46,882 nucleotides of DNA. It comes from JACKCP01 sp034007295. GTDB lineage: Bacteria; Desulfobacterota; Desulfobacteria; Desulfobacterales; JACKCP01. Each line of letters starts with the position of its first letter. Within the stretch, counting starts at the first letter, position 1. Location: the NCBI GenBank assembly GCA_034007295.1, contig JAVERC010000026.1, positions 1 through 46,882 of the forward strand, read 5' to 3'. The notes under the pieces were generated by a model. It was given only the letters and a program-made list of their open reading frames with translations, had not been told where the DNA came from and did no database searches. Made by a program: the position numbers and the translations under genes. Shown piece by piece: positions 34,169-40,472 of the stretch.

Positions 34169-34558
34169 GTATTATGCCATAATAAGAATATTCTATTAAA
34201 ATACCGTGTTGAAGAGTCCATTGTTTACACCACTATATTGCCACTGACAACATAGTTGCCAGAATTAAAAAATATCCATCAGTTTTTGTAACTATTCAGC
34301 TAAAAAAATGAAAAGAATGTTGCATAATAAATTTATTATGCATGTCTTATGCCTGTCCACTGTTTTTATTTTATTTCCCCAACACCTAATCCACAAGGGA
34401 AAAGGGGGAAGAAGTTTACTATTTATTTAATGAATTTTTGCTTAAGTTAAGTATACTGTCCACCGAATTCCACCCGAATTCCAAATATTGACATTTTGAC
34501 ATATTCATAGGCTGCAACTAAAATAATAAGCATAAATACAAAATCAAAAGGAGCTAAC
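34169..34558. other. Intergenic region with palindrome and repeat debris
   Basis: This 390-bp stretch holds no gene. It contains the perfect palindrome at 34321-34342. It also carries a block, aagttaagtatactgtcc (34446-34463), that is shared with the inverted-repeat element at 28802, plus an adjacent aatgaatttttgcttaag matching sequence just before 28800. It marks the boundary between the GC-rich island and the toxin-antitoxin/DGR region. Confidence 0.6.
34321..34342. promoter_or_regulatory. Perfect 22-bp palindrome
   Basis: TGCATAATAAATTTATTATGCA (given as halves TGCATAATAAA and TTTATTATGCA) is fully symmetric with no spacer. It lies about 220 bp before the AbrB-type antitoxin. It could be a dimeric-regulator operator or a relic of a mobile element; there is no further evidence. 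Confidence 0.45.
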
Positions 34559-34822
34559 ATGCTTATTACAATCGATAAAAGGGGCAGCATCAATCTGCCG
34601 GCATCCTTAAGAAAGGAAATGGGTCTGGAACCAGGAAGTCACCTTGAAGTAAATATTGAAGACGGCGGGTTTATAACAATTTACCCGGTTGAAATTTACA
34701 GAAAAATACGACTTAGCGAAAAAGGTCTTTCAAAACTTGAAGAAGCAAGAGAATCTGGAACAGAAAATCTTCCTGACTGGTTTGAAAAGGATTTGAATGA
34801 TGCCGGAACTGATTTACAGTAA
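34559..34822 (+). CDS. AbrB/MazE-type antitoxin
   Basis: 87 residues. The N-terminal swapped-hairpin DNA-binding domain (ITIDKRGSINLPASLRKEMG, then LEPGSHLEVNIEDGGFITIY) is typical of SpoVT-AbrB antitoxins. The acidic C-terminal half (EKGLSKLEEARESGTENLPD) would bind and neutralise the toxin. AGGAGC precedes the ATG. The toxin start lies within its last codons (26-nt overlap), the usual arrangement. It presumably autoregulates the module. Confidence 0.88.
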   Translation: MLITIDKRGSINLPASLRKEMGLEPGSHLEVNIEDGGFITIYPVEIYRKIRLSEKGLSKLEEARESGTENLPDWFEKDLNDAGTDLQ

Positions 34823-35102
34823 AAAATTTATTTCAGACTTAAATACATTTAAAAACCGAAAGGATTTAAGAAAAAAAATAGCAAAAGCCTTGAAGTTTCT
34901 GGAACAAAATCCTCATCACCCGGGATTAAAGATTGAAAGAATAGTAAATGATCCTTTTGCCTGGTCAGCCAGAATAGACAAACGGTATAGAATATCTTTC
35001 GAACCCTTATCTTACATCAATGAGACTTCTCCTGACTGGTCTTTCAAAATAAAAATTCTTCCAATACTTGACCACGACGACCTTTATAAAACACCGAGAT
35101 AA
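34797..35102 (+). CDS. RelE/YafQ-like toxin
   Basis: 101 residues of the RelE/ParE fold: SKKFISDLNTFKNRKDLRKK, ALKFLEQNPHHPGLKIERI, then ARIDKRYRISFEPL and the C-terminal ILPILDHDDLYK. Such toxins act as ribosome-dependent mRNA interferases (or, more rarely, on gyrase). AAGGA precedes tandem ATGs, so the start may be at 34797 or 34800. It is cotranscribed with the overlapping AbrB-type antitoxin. A partial dead copy lies at 28601-28776. Confidence 0.85.
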   Translation: MMPELIYSKKFISDLNTFKNRKDLRKKIAKALKFLEQNPHHPGLKIERIVNDPFAWSARIDKRYRISFEPLSYINETSPDWSFKIKILPILDHDDLYKTPR

Positions 35103-35277
35103 GCAGCCTTGATGTTTAAAAGGCTCATTTTCCCCCCTGAAAAACATCTGTTTAAGAACTGAAAGAGGTGCTTTTTAAAAGCTTTTTGATTTTAGAGGTT
35201 CCCCGCTTGACCCCACCCCTGCGTATCCCCCAAAAATTGTTGAACACAATAAAGATAATGAAGTGATTATACAAAAA

Positions 35278-35305
35278 TTGACAATATTTGAATAATTGCT
35301 ATCCT
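35278..35305 (+). promoter_or_regulatory. Sigma-70-type promoter for the ParDE module
   Basis: TTGACA (35278-35283) and TATCCT (35300-35305) are separated by 16 bp, about 70 bp before the ParD start. This is a prediction from consensus only. Confidence 0.5.
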
Positions 35306-35372
35306 TTTGTATAAGACTCCTTCTTGTAAGAAGAATAGAAATGTAAAAAGTACAGTTTGCGAGGAGAGGAAA

Positions 35373-35621
35373 ATGCATATTTCATTAACACCTGAGCTGG
35401 AAGCAGGTATTAAACAAAAAATAGAATCCGGCTATTACAACAATGCCAGTGAAGTTATTCGTGAGGCCTTACGGTTCTGGGAAAAAAATGAAGAACTTGT
35501 TCAACTAATGAAACTTGAAGCCTTGAAAAAACGCCTTGAAGCAGGTGAGTCACAGGCTTTAAGAGGTGAATTTGTAAGGCAGTCTGTGACAGAAATTATT
35601 GCTGAGGCTAAAAATGGGTGA
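35373..35621 (+). CDS. ParD-family antitoxin
   Basis: 82 residues. A ribbon-helix-helix N-terminus (HISLTPELEAGIKQKIESG, then YNNASEVIREALRFWEKNEE) matches ParD antitoxins. The C-terminal helix (LRGEFVRQSVTEIIAEAK) would bind the toxin. An upstream start at 35307 is in frame, but GAGGAGAGG just before the ATG at 35373 fixes the start. It overlaps the toxin ATG by 8 nt (ATGGGTGA). Confidence 0.9.
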   Translation: MHISLTPELEAGIKQKIESGYYNNASEVIREALRFWEKNEELVQLMKLEALKKRLEAGESQALRGEFVRQSVTEIIAEAKNG

Positions 35622-35910
35622 ATACCGCCTAACCCCGGCAGCAAAATCTGATTTAATAAATATATGGAACTATACATCTGAAAAATGGGCCGTAAAACAG
35701 GCTGAAAAATATCTCCTTGATATAGAACAAAAACTGGAAAGACTTGCATCAAATCCCAATATGGGAAAGGTTAGACCTGAAATTAAAGAAGGTTACTACT
35801 CTTTTCCTGTTGAAAAGCATGTTGTTTTTTACCTTATACTAGAAAATTATATAGCTGTAATACGTATTCTTCATGGCAAAATGGATATTGATAAAAATCT
35901 CATTCTTTAA
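35614..35910 (+). CDS. ParE-family toxin
   Basis: 98 residues with the ParE pattern: YRLTPAAKSDLINIWNYTSE, an amphipathic helix pair (AEKYLLDIEQKLERLASNP), GKVRPEIKEGYYSFPVEKHV and the C-terminal strand AVIRILHGKMDI. ParE toxins inhibit DNA gyrase. The ATG overlaps the antitoxin stop. This is the second of three toxin-antitoxin modules around the DGR. Confidence 0.9.
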   Translation: MGEYRLTPAAKSDLINIWNYTSEKWAVKQAEKYLLDIEQKLERLASNPNMGKVRPEIKEGYYSFPVEKHVVFYLILENYIAVIRILHGKMDIDKNLIL

Positions 35911-36083
35911 AAAATAACGAGTTTTTTTGAAATTCAGGAAACACAAGATCCTTTTTTAATAAGATGCTGCAAAAAAACTGTATCATGTTTCAGGAATTAC
36001 CCAAAGTTATATAAACTGTCCCCAAAATTTATTTCAGTCGGTTATATTGACCAGACCCCGCAGACAAAAGAATATAATATACA

Positions 36084-36104
36084 CTCCCAAGGAGACCTTG
36101 GGAG
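36084..36104. repeat. Perfect hairpin downstream of VR1 (left DGR boundary)
   Basis: CTCCCAAGG-aga-CCTTGGGAG gives a 9-bp stem with a 3-nt loop, 60 bp beyond VR1. The reverse complement of the same 22-bp motif occurs at 40440-40464, on the other side of the DGR. It could be a terminator-like structure or a retrohoming hairpin; its inverted partner suggests an element boundary. Confidence 0.6.
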
Positions 36105-36136
36105 CAAGCAAAAACTCAAAACTCACCACTCAAAAC

Positions 36137-36163
36137 TCAAATAATCAAATAACCAATCACTGT
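36137..36163 (-). repeat. Candidate IMH region adjoining VR1
   Basis: These 27 bases are identical to 38911-38937 beside VR2 (in coding direction: stop codon, then ggttatttgattatttga). The template repeat has different sequence here (aaagtgttctttg). A VR-specific conserved segment directly after the variable region fits the 'initiation of mutagenic homing' site of DGRs. Confidence 0.65.
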
Positions 36164-36600
36164 CCGCCTCGCACGGCACGCACGTAATACGTATTAGACT
36201 TATTGCCGGGGCCGTGGCCGCTGCCGTAGTCGAAATACACGCGCCACGCATCGACTGCACCGTAGGAATAGGTAGTAGACGACCAGTAATACGACGACAT
36301 AGTATCAGGAAAAAAATTTGTATCTATTGCAGGGTTATAAGCCGAGTAATCAACTATTGAACCAAGCTCCTTGATATTTGGAAGCCTCCAGTCGCTGTAG
36401 CCCGCATAATCAAGGTTTTCACAATATGAAAGAGCGTCTTTCCAGTTCATTTTATTGTCTGCAGTTTCCTTCATCCACATAAGACCGGTTTTATTATCTG
36501 TTATTGTACCGTCTCCATTATCAGTAAAATCAGATGAAAAGCACAAACACGGCATTAAAATTAAAATTGCAGCAAACAAAAATATTTTTTTAAATTCCAT
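36157..36600 (-). CDS. DGR target 1: secreted DUF1566 (Lcl C-type-lectin-like) protein
   Basis: 147 residues: a signal peptide (FLFAAILILMPCLCFSS), then one DUF1566/Lcl domain (TDNGDGTITDNKTGLMWM, then YSDWRLPNIKELGSIVDY), ending in the variable part after SSYYWSSTT. The last about 45 residues are VR1, with variable residues concentrated between STT and NKSNTYYVRAVRGG. The domain belongs to the C-type-lectin/formylglycine-generating-enzyme fold used by DGR variable proteins to display diverse ligand-binding residues. CAGGAG precedes the ATG. It lies 89 bp after the reverse transcriptase on the same strand. It is probably a diversified extracellular or periplasmic binding protein. Confidence 0.9.
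   Translation of the reverse strand: MEFKKIFLFAAILILMPCLCFSSDFTDNGDGTITDNKTGLMWMKETADNKMNWKDALSYCENLDYAGYSDWRLPNIKELGSIVDYSAYNPAIDTNFFPDTMSSYYWSSTTYSYGAVDAWRVYFDYGSGHGPGNKSNTYYVRAVRGGQ
36164..36300 (-). repeat. DGR variable repeat VR1
   Basis: This 137-bp segment aligns with the template repeat at 38191-38324 and is 3 bp longer. Apart from that one codon, all differences (about 21 by hand when the extra codon is treated as AAC) lie at template adenines: for example AAT to GGT, AAC to GGC, GAC to GTC and CAC to CGC. No G, C or T of the template is altered. That is the adenine-specific signature of mutagenic retrohoming. Confidence 0.93.
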
Positions 36601-36689
36601 TTTAAACTCCTGACTTTTTAAATTATAAACAACTAAAGTTTAGCACTTAAAACTCCAGCAACTTTTCAAAATTACCTGCTCATTATGGT

Positions 36690-38324
36690 TTAAAATTCAA
36701 AAAACATTTTAACATATCTGTTTTTTACATATTTACCTGTTTCTTCCTGTTCTATAATTGCAAAATTTCTTTTCATCATAAAAATTTTATTAAAAATTTC
36801 TTTTTGCCTCCAGACAGGAAAACCTGACTGATTTTCAAAGTTTTTTTTAGTATTTATTTTTTTTAAACCAAGTGCTTTTTGTGCGAAAAAAGCATCATCA
36901 TTATAGAGTTCATAGTATTTTCCTACTTTTATAAACAAAATAAACCCTTCAAGTCTCTGCCTGAAAAAATCAAACTGCAAATCAAGAGACCTGAAATTTC
37001 CTTTGTATTTAAATTTATCAAACACCCTGTAATTTTTTAAATATAAAAATTTATTAAGCCAGTCATTTTTTTGAAAAACAGAATTTACAAGATTAAATGA
37101 ATCTGCATGCCTGAAATGGCCAAGATATGACGACAAAGTCTGTTTCAATTCTTTCACTAAATCAGGCCTGGAAAAATAAACAAAAGCTGCTGCGTTTTTT
37201 ATTTTTTTAATTTTTACAAGTTTATTTTCAAATAAAACAAGCTTATATTTAAGATTATTTAAAATTCTTCTGCGCACAAGAATGTATTTTGGCCTTGTAA
37301 TATAACCTAAAAAATCTATCCCCTCAGAAACCCTGCCGGTTTTTATAGGATTTTTAATCTCAAGACTTAGCTTTTCTTTTAAAAAGAATTCAATTTTTTC
37401 TTTGAAATATAAAAGATGTTGTTCTGACTGAGACAATAATACAAAATCATCAACATAACGGATATAAAATCTGCATTTCAGATTTGTTTTAACAAACTGG
37501 TCTAGTTCATTCAAATATACATTGGCAAAAAATTGTGAGGTAAGATTTCCTATTGGCAGCCCCTTATTTTCCGGGATTTTGAAAAGTGACTTATGTGGGG
37601 GGATTTTATTTAAATCATTTACATTATCGCCCCTGAATAAAAAATTTTTTGAACAGTCATGAAAAATAATTTTATGCAAAAGATATAATAATGCATCTGC
37701 ATTTTCCATTTTTTTATTATATAATTTTTTCTCAATTATATTGAAAAGTATATTTTTATCTATACTCATAAAAAAAGACCTTATATCAAGCTGAAGATAG
37801 AAGCCCGGAATTTTACAGCTTTTTGTAGTTTTCATCATAAAAGACTGAAGCCTTTTTACTGCAAAATGAATCCCCTTGCCCGGCCTGGAAGCACAGGAAT
37901 CAAAAATAAAAGCGGGTTCATAAATTTTTTCAAGTTCCCTTACAACAAGATGATGAATAATTCTGTCACGAAAATCTGCGGCAAAAATTTCCCTTAGTTT
38001 TGGCTGATGAGTTATAAAGCAGACAGAGCGTGACGGCAAATATTTTCCTTTTTGAATCTCACATGCAAGATCATAAATATTGTCTGCAGATTCAAACTCA
38101 AACTTCTGGGTATTAAGAGCACCTCTTTTCCTTTTTCTGCAGTCTTTATATGCATTATACAAAGACTGGAAAGAAAACAAAGAACACTTTCCGCCTCGCA
38201 CGGCACGCACGTAATACGTATTAGACTTATTGTTGTTGTTGTCGTTGCCGTTGTTGAAATTCACGTGCCACGCATTGTCTGTATTGTTTGAATTGGTAGT
38301 AGACGACCAGTAATACGACGACAT
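36690..38324 (-). CDS. DGR reverse transcriptase with translated template repeat and C-terminal MutS domain I-like extension
   Basis: A 544-codon frame. Residues 1-45 are the translated template repeat. The reverse transcriptase core runs about 46-450: REIFAADFRDRIIHHLVVRE, motif A LQLDIRSFFMSID (Asp180), the DGR-specific motif GLPIGNLTSQ (about 255-264), the catalytic YVDD at 290-293 and GIDFLGY at 335-341. LPIGxxxSQ distinguishes DGR enzymes from retron and group II intron enzymes. Residues about 452-544 match MutS domain I: ILFIKVGKYYELYNDDAFFA, then FAIIEQEETG. The true start is uncertain: the ATG at 38324, GTG codons near the TR end, or a TTG at about 38177 are all possible. It copies TR RNA into mutated cDNA together with the Avd-like protein. 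Confidence 0.95.
   Translation of the reverse strand: MSSYYWSSTTNSNNTDNAWHVNFNNGNDNNNNKSNTYYVRAVRGGKCSLFSFQSLYNAYKDCRKRKRGALNTQKFEFESADNIYDLACEIQKGKYLPSRSVCFITHQPKLREIFAADFRDRIIHHLVVRELEKIYEPAFIFDSCASRPGKGIHFAVKRLQSFMMKTTKSCKIPGFYLQLDIRSFFMSIDKNILFNIIEKKLYNKKMENADALLYLLHKIIFHDCSKNFLFRGDNVNDLNKIPPHKSLFKIPENKGLPIGNLTSQFFANVYLNELDQFVKTNLKCRFYIRYVDDFVLLSQSEQHLLYFKEKIEFFLKEKLSLEIKNPIKTGRVSEGIDFLGYITRPKYILVRRRILNNLKYKLVLFENKLVKIKKIKNAAAFVYFSRPDLVKELKQTLSSYLGHFRHADSFNLVNSVFQKNDWLNKFLYLKNYRVFDKFKYKGNFRSLDLQFDFFRQRLEGFILFIKVGKYYELYNDDAFFAQKALGLKKINTKKNFENQSGFPVWRQKEIFNKIFMMKRNFAIIEQEETGKYVKNRYVKMFFEF
38191..38324 (-). repeat. DGR template repeat (TR)
   Basis: This 134-bp segment is adenine-rich, with many AAC/AAT codons (17 Asn in about 45 codons). 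It is the unmutated partner of VR1 (36164-36300) and VR2 (38938-39071): non-adenine positions are identical in all three, except for a one-codon length difference in VR1. It lies immediately before and in frame with the reverse transcriptase. It ends at ggcgga, after which it differs from both VRs. Confidence 0.95.
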
Positions 38325-38325
38325 A

Positions 38326-38361
38326 TCACCGTTCCAGTTTGCGAGTTTTTAATTTTTTCAT
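38326..38361 (-). CDS. Possible 11-residue leader peptide before the TR/RT frame
   Basis: An ATG with GGAG five nt upstream opens a frame reading MKKLKTRKLER, then TGA. The TGA is followed one base later by the ATG of the TR-RT frame (tgatATG). This layout would let ribosomes re-initiate at the template repeat. It may be fortuitous: the overlapping frame here (ANWNGD) shows that the DNA derives from a DUF1566 gene. Confidence 0.35.
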   Translation of the reverse strand: MKKLKTRKLER

Positions 38362-38500
38362 TTTAACTCCACCAAAAGCTGAAATTTCAACTTTTTGAAT
38401 AATAATGCCTTATAAAAGGCCGGAACGGCACACAGTGTTTGTCTGCACACCTGAATGAAACAAAATAAAACATTTATATCCAAACAGTTCCGGCAAATAT
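38362..38500. other. Spacer between avd and TR
   Basis: This region lies between the Avd-like stop and the TR. It contains the inverted pair ccggaac/gttccgg (about 38420 and 38490) surrounding a small GC-richer patch. No gene is seen. In other DGRs the RNA between avd and TR takes part in priming cDNA synthesis, so a structured template RNA could extend here. Confidence 0.4.
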
Positions 38501-38848
38501 CTATTTCTTTGTGCTCTTTAGCCATCCCTCACTCTGTCTGCATAACAAAACCGCCATTGATATTGAATGCTGAAAAGAATTAAAATTATTAAAGGCCTTT
38601 GCTTCCTTACAAAAAACAAGCATTGTTTTTTGCATATCGCATAAAATCACAAGTTCTTTTAAATGCTGTTTTTTATCATATTCTGAGTTTACCCTTATTA
38701 TCTGCATTAATATTTTCCTGGATAAATCTCTTAAATCCTGACCCAAAGTATACTTATGGTATCTTGAAAAATTTTTTACAATTTCTTCAAGATACAAAGC
38801 AAGATCCATTGCTTTTTTAAATATTGGTAAATGTTCATAATATGCCAT
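38501..38848 (-). CDS. avd: Avd-like DGR accessory protein (four-helix bundle)
   Basis: 115 residues, basic and all-helical. LPIFKKAMDLALYLEEIVKN, then FSRYHKYTLGQDLRDLSRK and HLKELVILCDMQKTMLVF match the bAvd-type four-helix bundle proteins of DGRs, homologous to S23-type four-helix proteins. In characterised systems Avd forms a pentameric positively charged barrel that binds the reverse transcriptase and template RNA and is required for mutagenic cDNA synthesis. It sits between target 2 and the template repeat, the standard position. Confidence 0.88.
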   Translation of the reverse strand: MAYYEHLPIFKKAMDLALYLEEIVKNFSRYHKYTLGQDLRDLSRKILMQIIRVNSEYDKKQHLKELVILCDMQKTMLVFCKEAKAFNNFNSFQHSISMAVLLCRQSEGWLKSTKK

Positions 38849-38866
38849 GATTTTTTCTTTGCATTT

Positions 38867-38903
38867 AATAATAGAAAGTAAAATGCACTTACGCTCTATT
38901 ATT
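38867..38903. repeat. Hairpin downstream of VR2
   Basis: AATAATAGA (38867-38875) pairs with TCTATTATT (38895-38903). Overlapping it, GCATTT (38861-38866) can pair with AAATGC (38881-38886). It lies 35-71 bp beyond VR2 in the coding direction, a position where DGRs can carry hairpin or cruciform signals for retrohoming. Confidence 0.4.
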
Positions 38904-38910
38904 CAAAATT

Positions 38911-38937
38911 TCAAATAATCAAATAACCAATCACTGT
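38911..38937 (-). repeat. Candidate IMH region adjoining VR2
   Basis: Identical over 27 bp to the segment next to VR1 (36137-36163) although the genes differ further out. It is absent from the TR. See the VR1 entry for the argument. Confidence 0.65.
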
Positions 38938-39920
38938 CCGCCTCGCACGGCACGCACGTAATACGGACTAGACTTATAGTAGTCGCCGTCGTAGCCGTAG
39001 TAGAAATTCACGCGCCACGCACTGCCTGTATAGTTCGAATAGGTAGTAGACGACCAGTAATACGACGACATAGTATCAGGGAAAAAATTTATATCTATTG
39101 CAGGATTGTACCTTCCATAATCAACAATAGACCTAAGCTCTTTTACAGTCGGCATACGCCAGTCAGAATAACCCCCAAAATTTGAACCATTAAGCTCGGC
39201 TATAAACACATTCTGAGCATCATACCAAGTGTATGTGTTATCTTTATCATGAACAGAACCATCATCAGTTTTAACCTCCCAGATAAGACCTGTTACATTA
39301 TCTTTTACCATTACCCAGTTTTGTGCAGAGTCTGGAAGTTCTTTTCCGTTTGAATCCAGCTTAGTGTATGAAGGATTCTTCCAATACTGGTAGTTTGCGT
39401 CCTGACCGAAATAGTCTTCGCCCTGGGAAGTACAGGTTATTTCATTACCTGATTCATCATAGCACTTTGTCTGGCCGGTATCAGGAATTAGAGAATATGA
39501 TACTGGAAATGTGGCATTAAATTCAACCTCATCCGGCTGACTGTCTTCATATCCATCACTGACAACAAGCTCAAAAATATAAGAACCTGAAATATCAGTT
39601 TCAAACAAAGGTTTTTTCAATGTAGCACTGTTTAAATTAGCCTTGCTACCAACTGGTTTGGACTTTAAAGTCCATAGATATGATAATATGTCTCCATCAG
39701 AATCATAACTTTTGCTGCCATCAAGCTGAACTGAAGCATTTAAAGGTACTGTTGCAGAGTTTCCGGCATCTGCAACAGGTTTTGTATTAGTTTTATCTGT
39801 GTTTTCTTTATTAGTATCATCATTTTTTCCACTCCCACCACCCCCACAGGCTGATATAAAAAAAAGACATAATAAAAATACGACAATTTTCAGATAATTA
39901 TTTTTTTTAAAAGAATACAT
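38931..39920 (-). CDS. DGR target 2: lipoprotein with PKD-like and DUF1566 domains
   Basis: 329 residues. The lipoprotein signal peptide ends in LFFISACGGGGSG (lipobox Cys near 25), followed by a flexible Gly/Asp/Asn/Thr linker. Residues about 48-140 are a PKD/Ig-like domain (ADAGNSATVPLNASVQLDG, then YDSDGDILSYLWTL and FELVVSDGYED). Residues about 170-329 are DUF1566 (VTGLIWEVKTDDGS, GYSDWRMPTVKELRSIVDYG), ending in VR2. It is thus a surface-anchored stalk carrying a diversified lectin-like head, comparable in plan to the variable lipoproteins of Treponema and Legionella DGRs. It is the first gene of the DGR cassette. Confidence 0.92.
   Translation of the reverse strand: MYSFKKNNYLKIVVFLLCLFFISACGGGGSGKNDDTNKENTDKTNTKPVADAGNSATVPLNASVQLDGSKSYDSDGDILSYLWTLKSKPVGSKANLNSATLKKPLFETDISGSYIFELVVSDGYEDSQPDEVEFNATFPVSYSLIPDTGQTKCYDESGNEITCTSQGEDYFGQDANYQYWKNPSYTKLDSNGKELPDSAQNWVMVKDNVTGLIWEVKTDDGSVHDKDNTYTWYDAQNVFIAELNGSNFGGYSDWRMPTVKELRSIVDYGRYNPAIDINFFPDTMSSYYWSSTTYSNYTGSAWRVNFYYGYDGDYYKSSPYYVRAVRGGQ
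38938..39071 (-). repeat. DGR variable repeat VR2
   Basis: 134 bp, the same length as the TR. By hand there are 16 differences, all at template adenines (for example AAC to TAC, AAC to GGC, GAC to GGC, ACG to CCG). Many new codons are Tyr, Asp, Gly and Ser. The flanks ATGTCGTCGTATTACTGG and the GTGCGTGCCGTGCGAGG end are unchanged. Confidence 0.95.
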
Positions 39921-40254
39921 ACCATCTCCCCTATATTTGCAATCATATACGAATCTTTATTCACTTTTAAAATCCATACAAAAAACGCAGCACAAAAATG
40001 ACTTTTAGCAAAACAAATAGAAATCTTATAATTTTGATTAAATTTTTTAATAAAAAGAGATTGGACAATTGTCAACCACTTAATCAGGTTAAATAAAAAT
40101 GAATTTGAAATAAACTTATTTAATACCGACAAATCAAAAGTTTATCTAAAAATTTAATTTTACAGGAAAATAGCTGTAATATTTAATTCCCAGGAGTTTT
40201 ACCCTAATCAGAAAGTTGAAACCTTTTTTACCAAAATCTCAAAAAAACACAAAA
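39921..40254. other. Upstream region of the DGR
   Basis: No gene is recognised in this about 330-bp A/T-rich stretch. It should contain the promoter of target 2. A run of minus-strand codons upstream of target 2 does not resemble a protein. Confidence 0.4.
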
Positions 40255-40434
40255 TCAAACCCCGCCAAAACCACCGCCACCAGGAGTTTTAACAACAATT
40301 TTATCTCCGGCAGACAAAGAAACAGTCTCTGAATATTCTGCCTTATAAATTTCGCCATTTTTATAAACCAGAATATTTTCGCCTGTTTTGCCGCTTTTGC
40401 AGGACTCTATTCCGTGTGAAGGATAAACCCTTTT
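40255..40434 (-). pseudogene. Truncated copy of the hydantoinase/oxoprolinase 3' end
   Basis: In frame this reads RVYPSHGIESCKSGKTGENI, then LVYKNGEIYKAEYSETVSLS and VVKTPGGGGFGG. It corresponds closely to the last 58 residues of the intact gene at 41325-44945. The frame meets a TAA just upstream, and homology ends six bases before the hairpin at 40440. It is in the same orientation as the full gene, about 1.07 kb away; a toxin-antitoxin pair lies between the two copies. Confidence 0.85.
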
Positions 40435-40439
40435 TTACT

Positions 40440-40464
40440 CGCTCCCAAGGTCTCCTTGGGAGCG
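40440..40464. repeat. Perfect hairpin at the right DGR boundary (inverted copy of 36084)
   Basis: CGCTCCCAAGG-tct-CCTTGGGAGCG gives an 11-bp stem. The core is the reverse complement of the hairpin at 36084-36104. Homology of the hydantoinase fragment stops at this point, so it coincides with a recombination or insertion junction. Confidence 0.65.
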
Positions 40465-40472
40465 TTCAGTTC

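Noticed and set aside
36100..36145. CRISPR-like short tandem repeats (ctcaaaactca units)
   Set aside because: Only two to three imperfect, directly adjoining units without spacers or cas genes; simple low-complexity repetition.
36690..38324. Retron or group II intron reverse transcriptase
   Set aside because: The LPIGNLTSQ motif, lack of a maturase/HNH region, the adjacent Avd-like gene and the adenine-specific TR/VR pairs identify it as a DGR enzyme.
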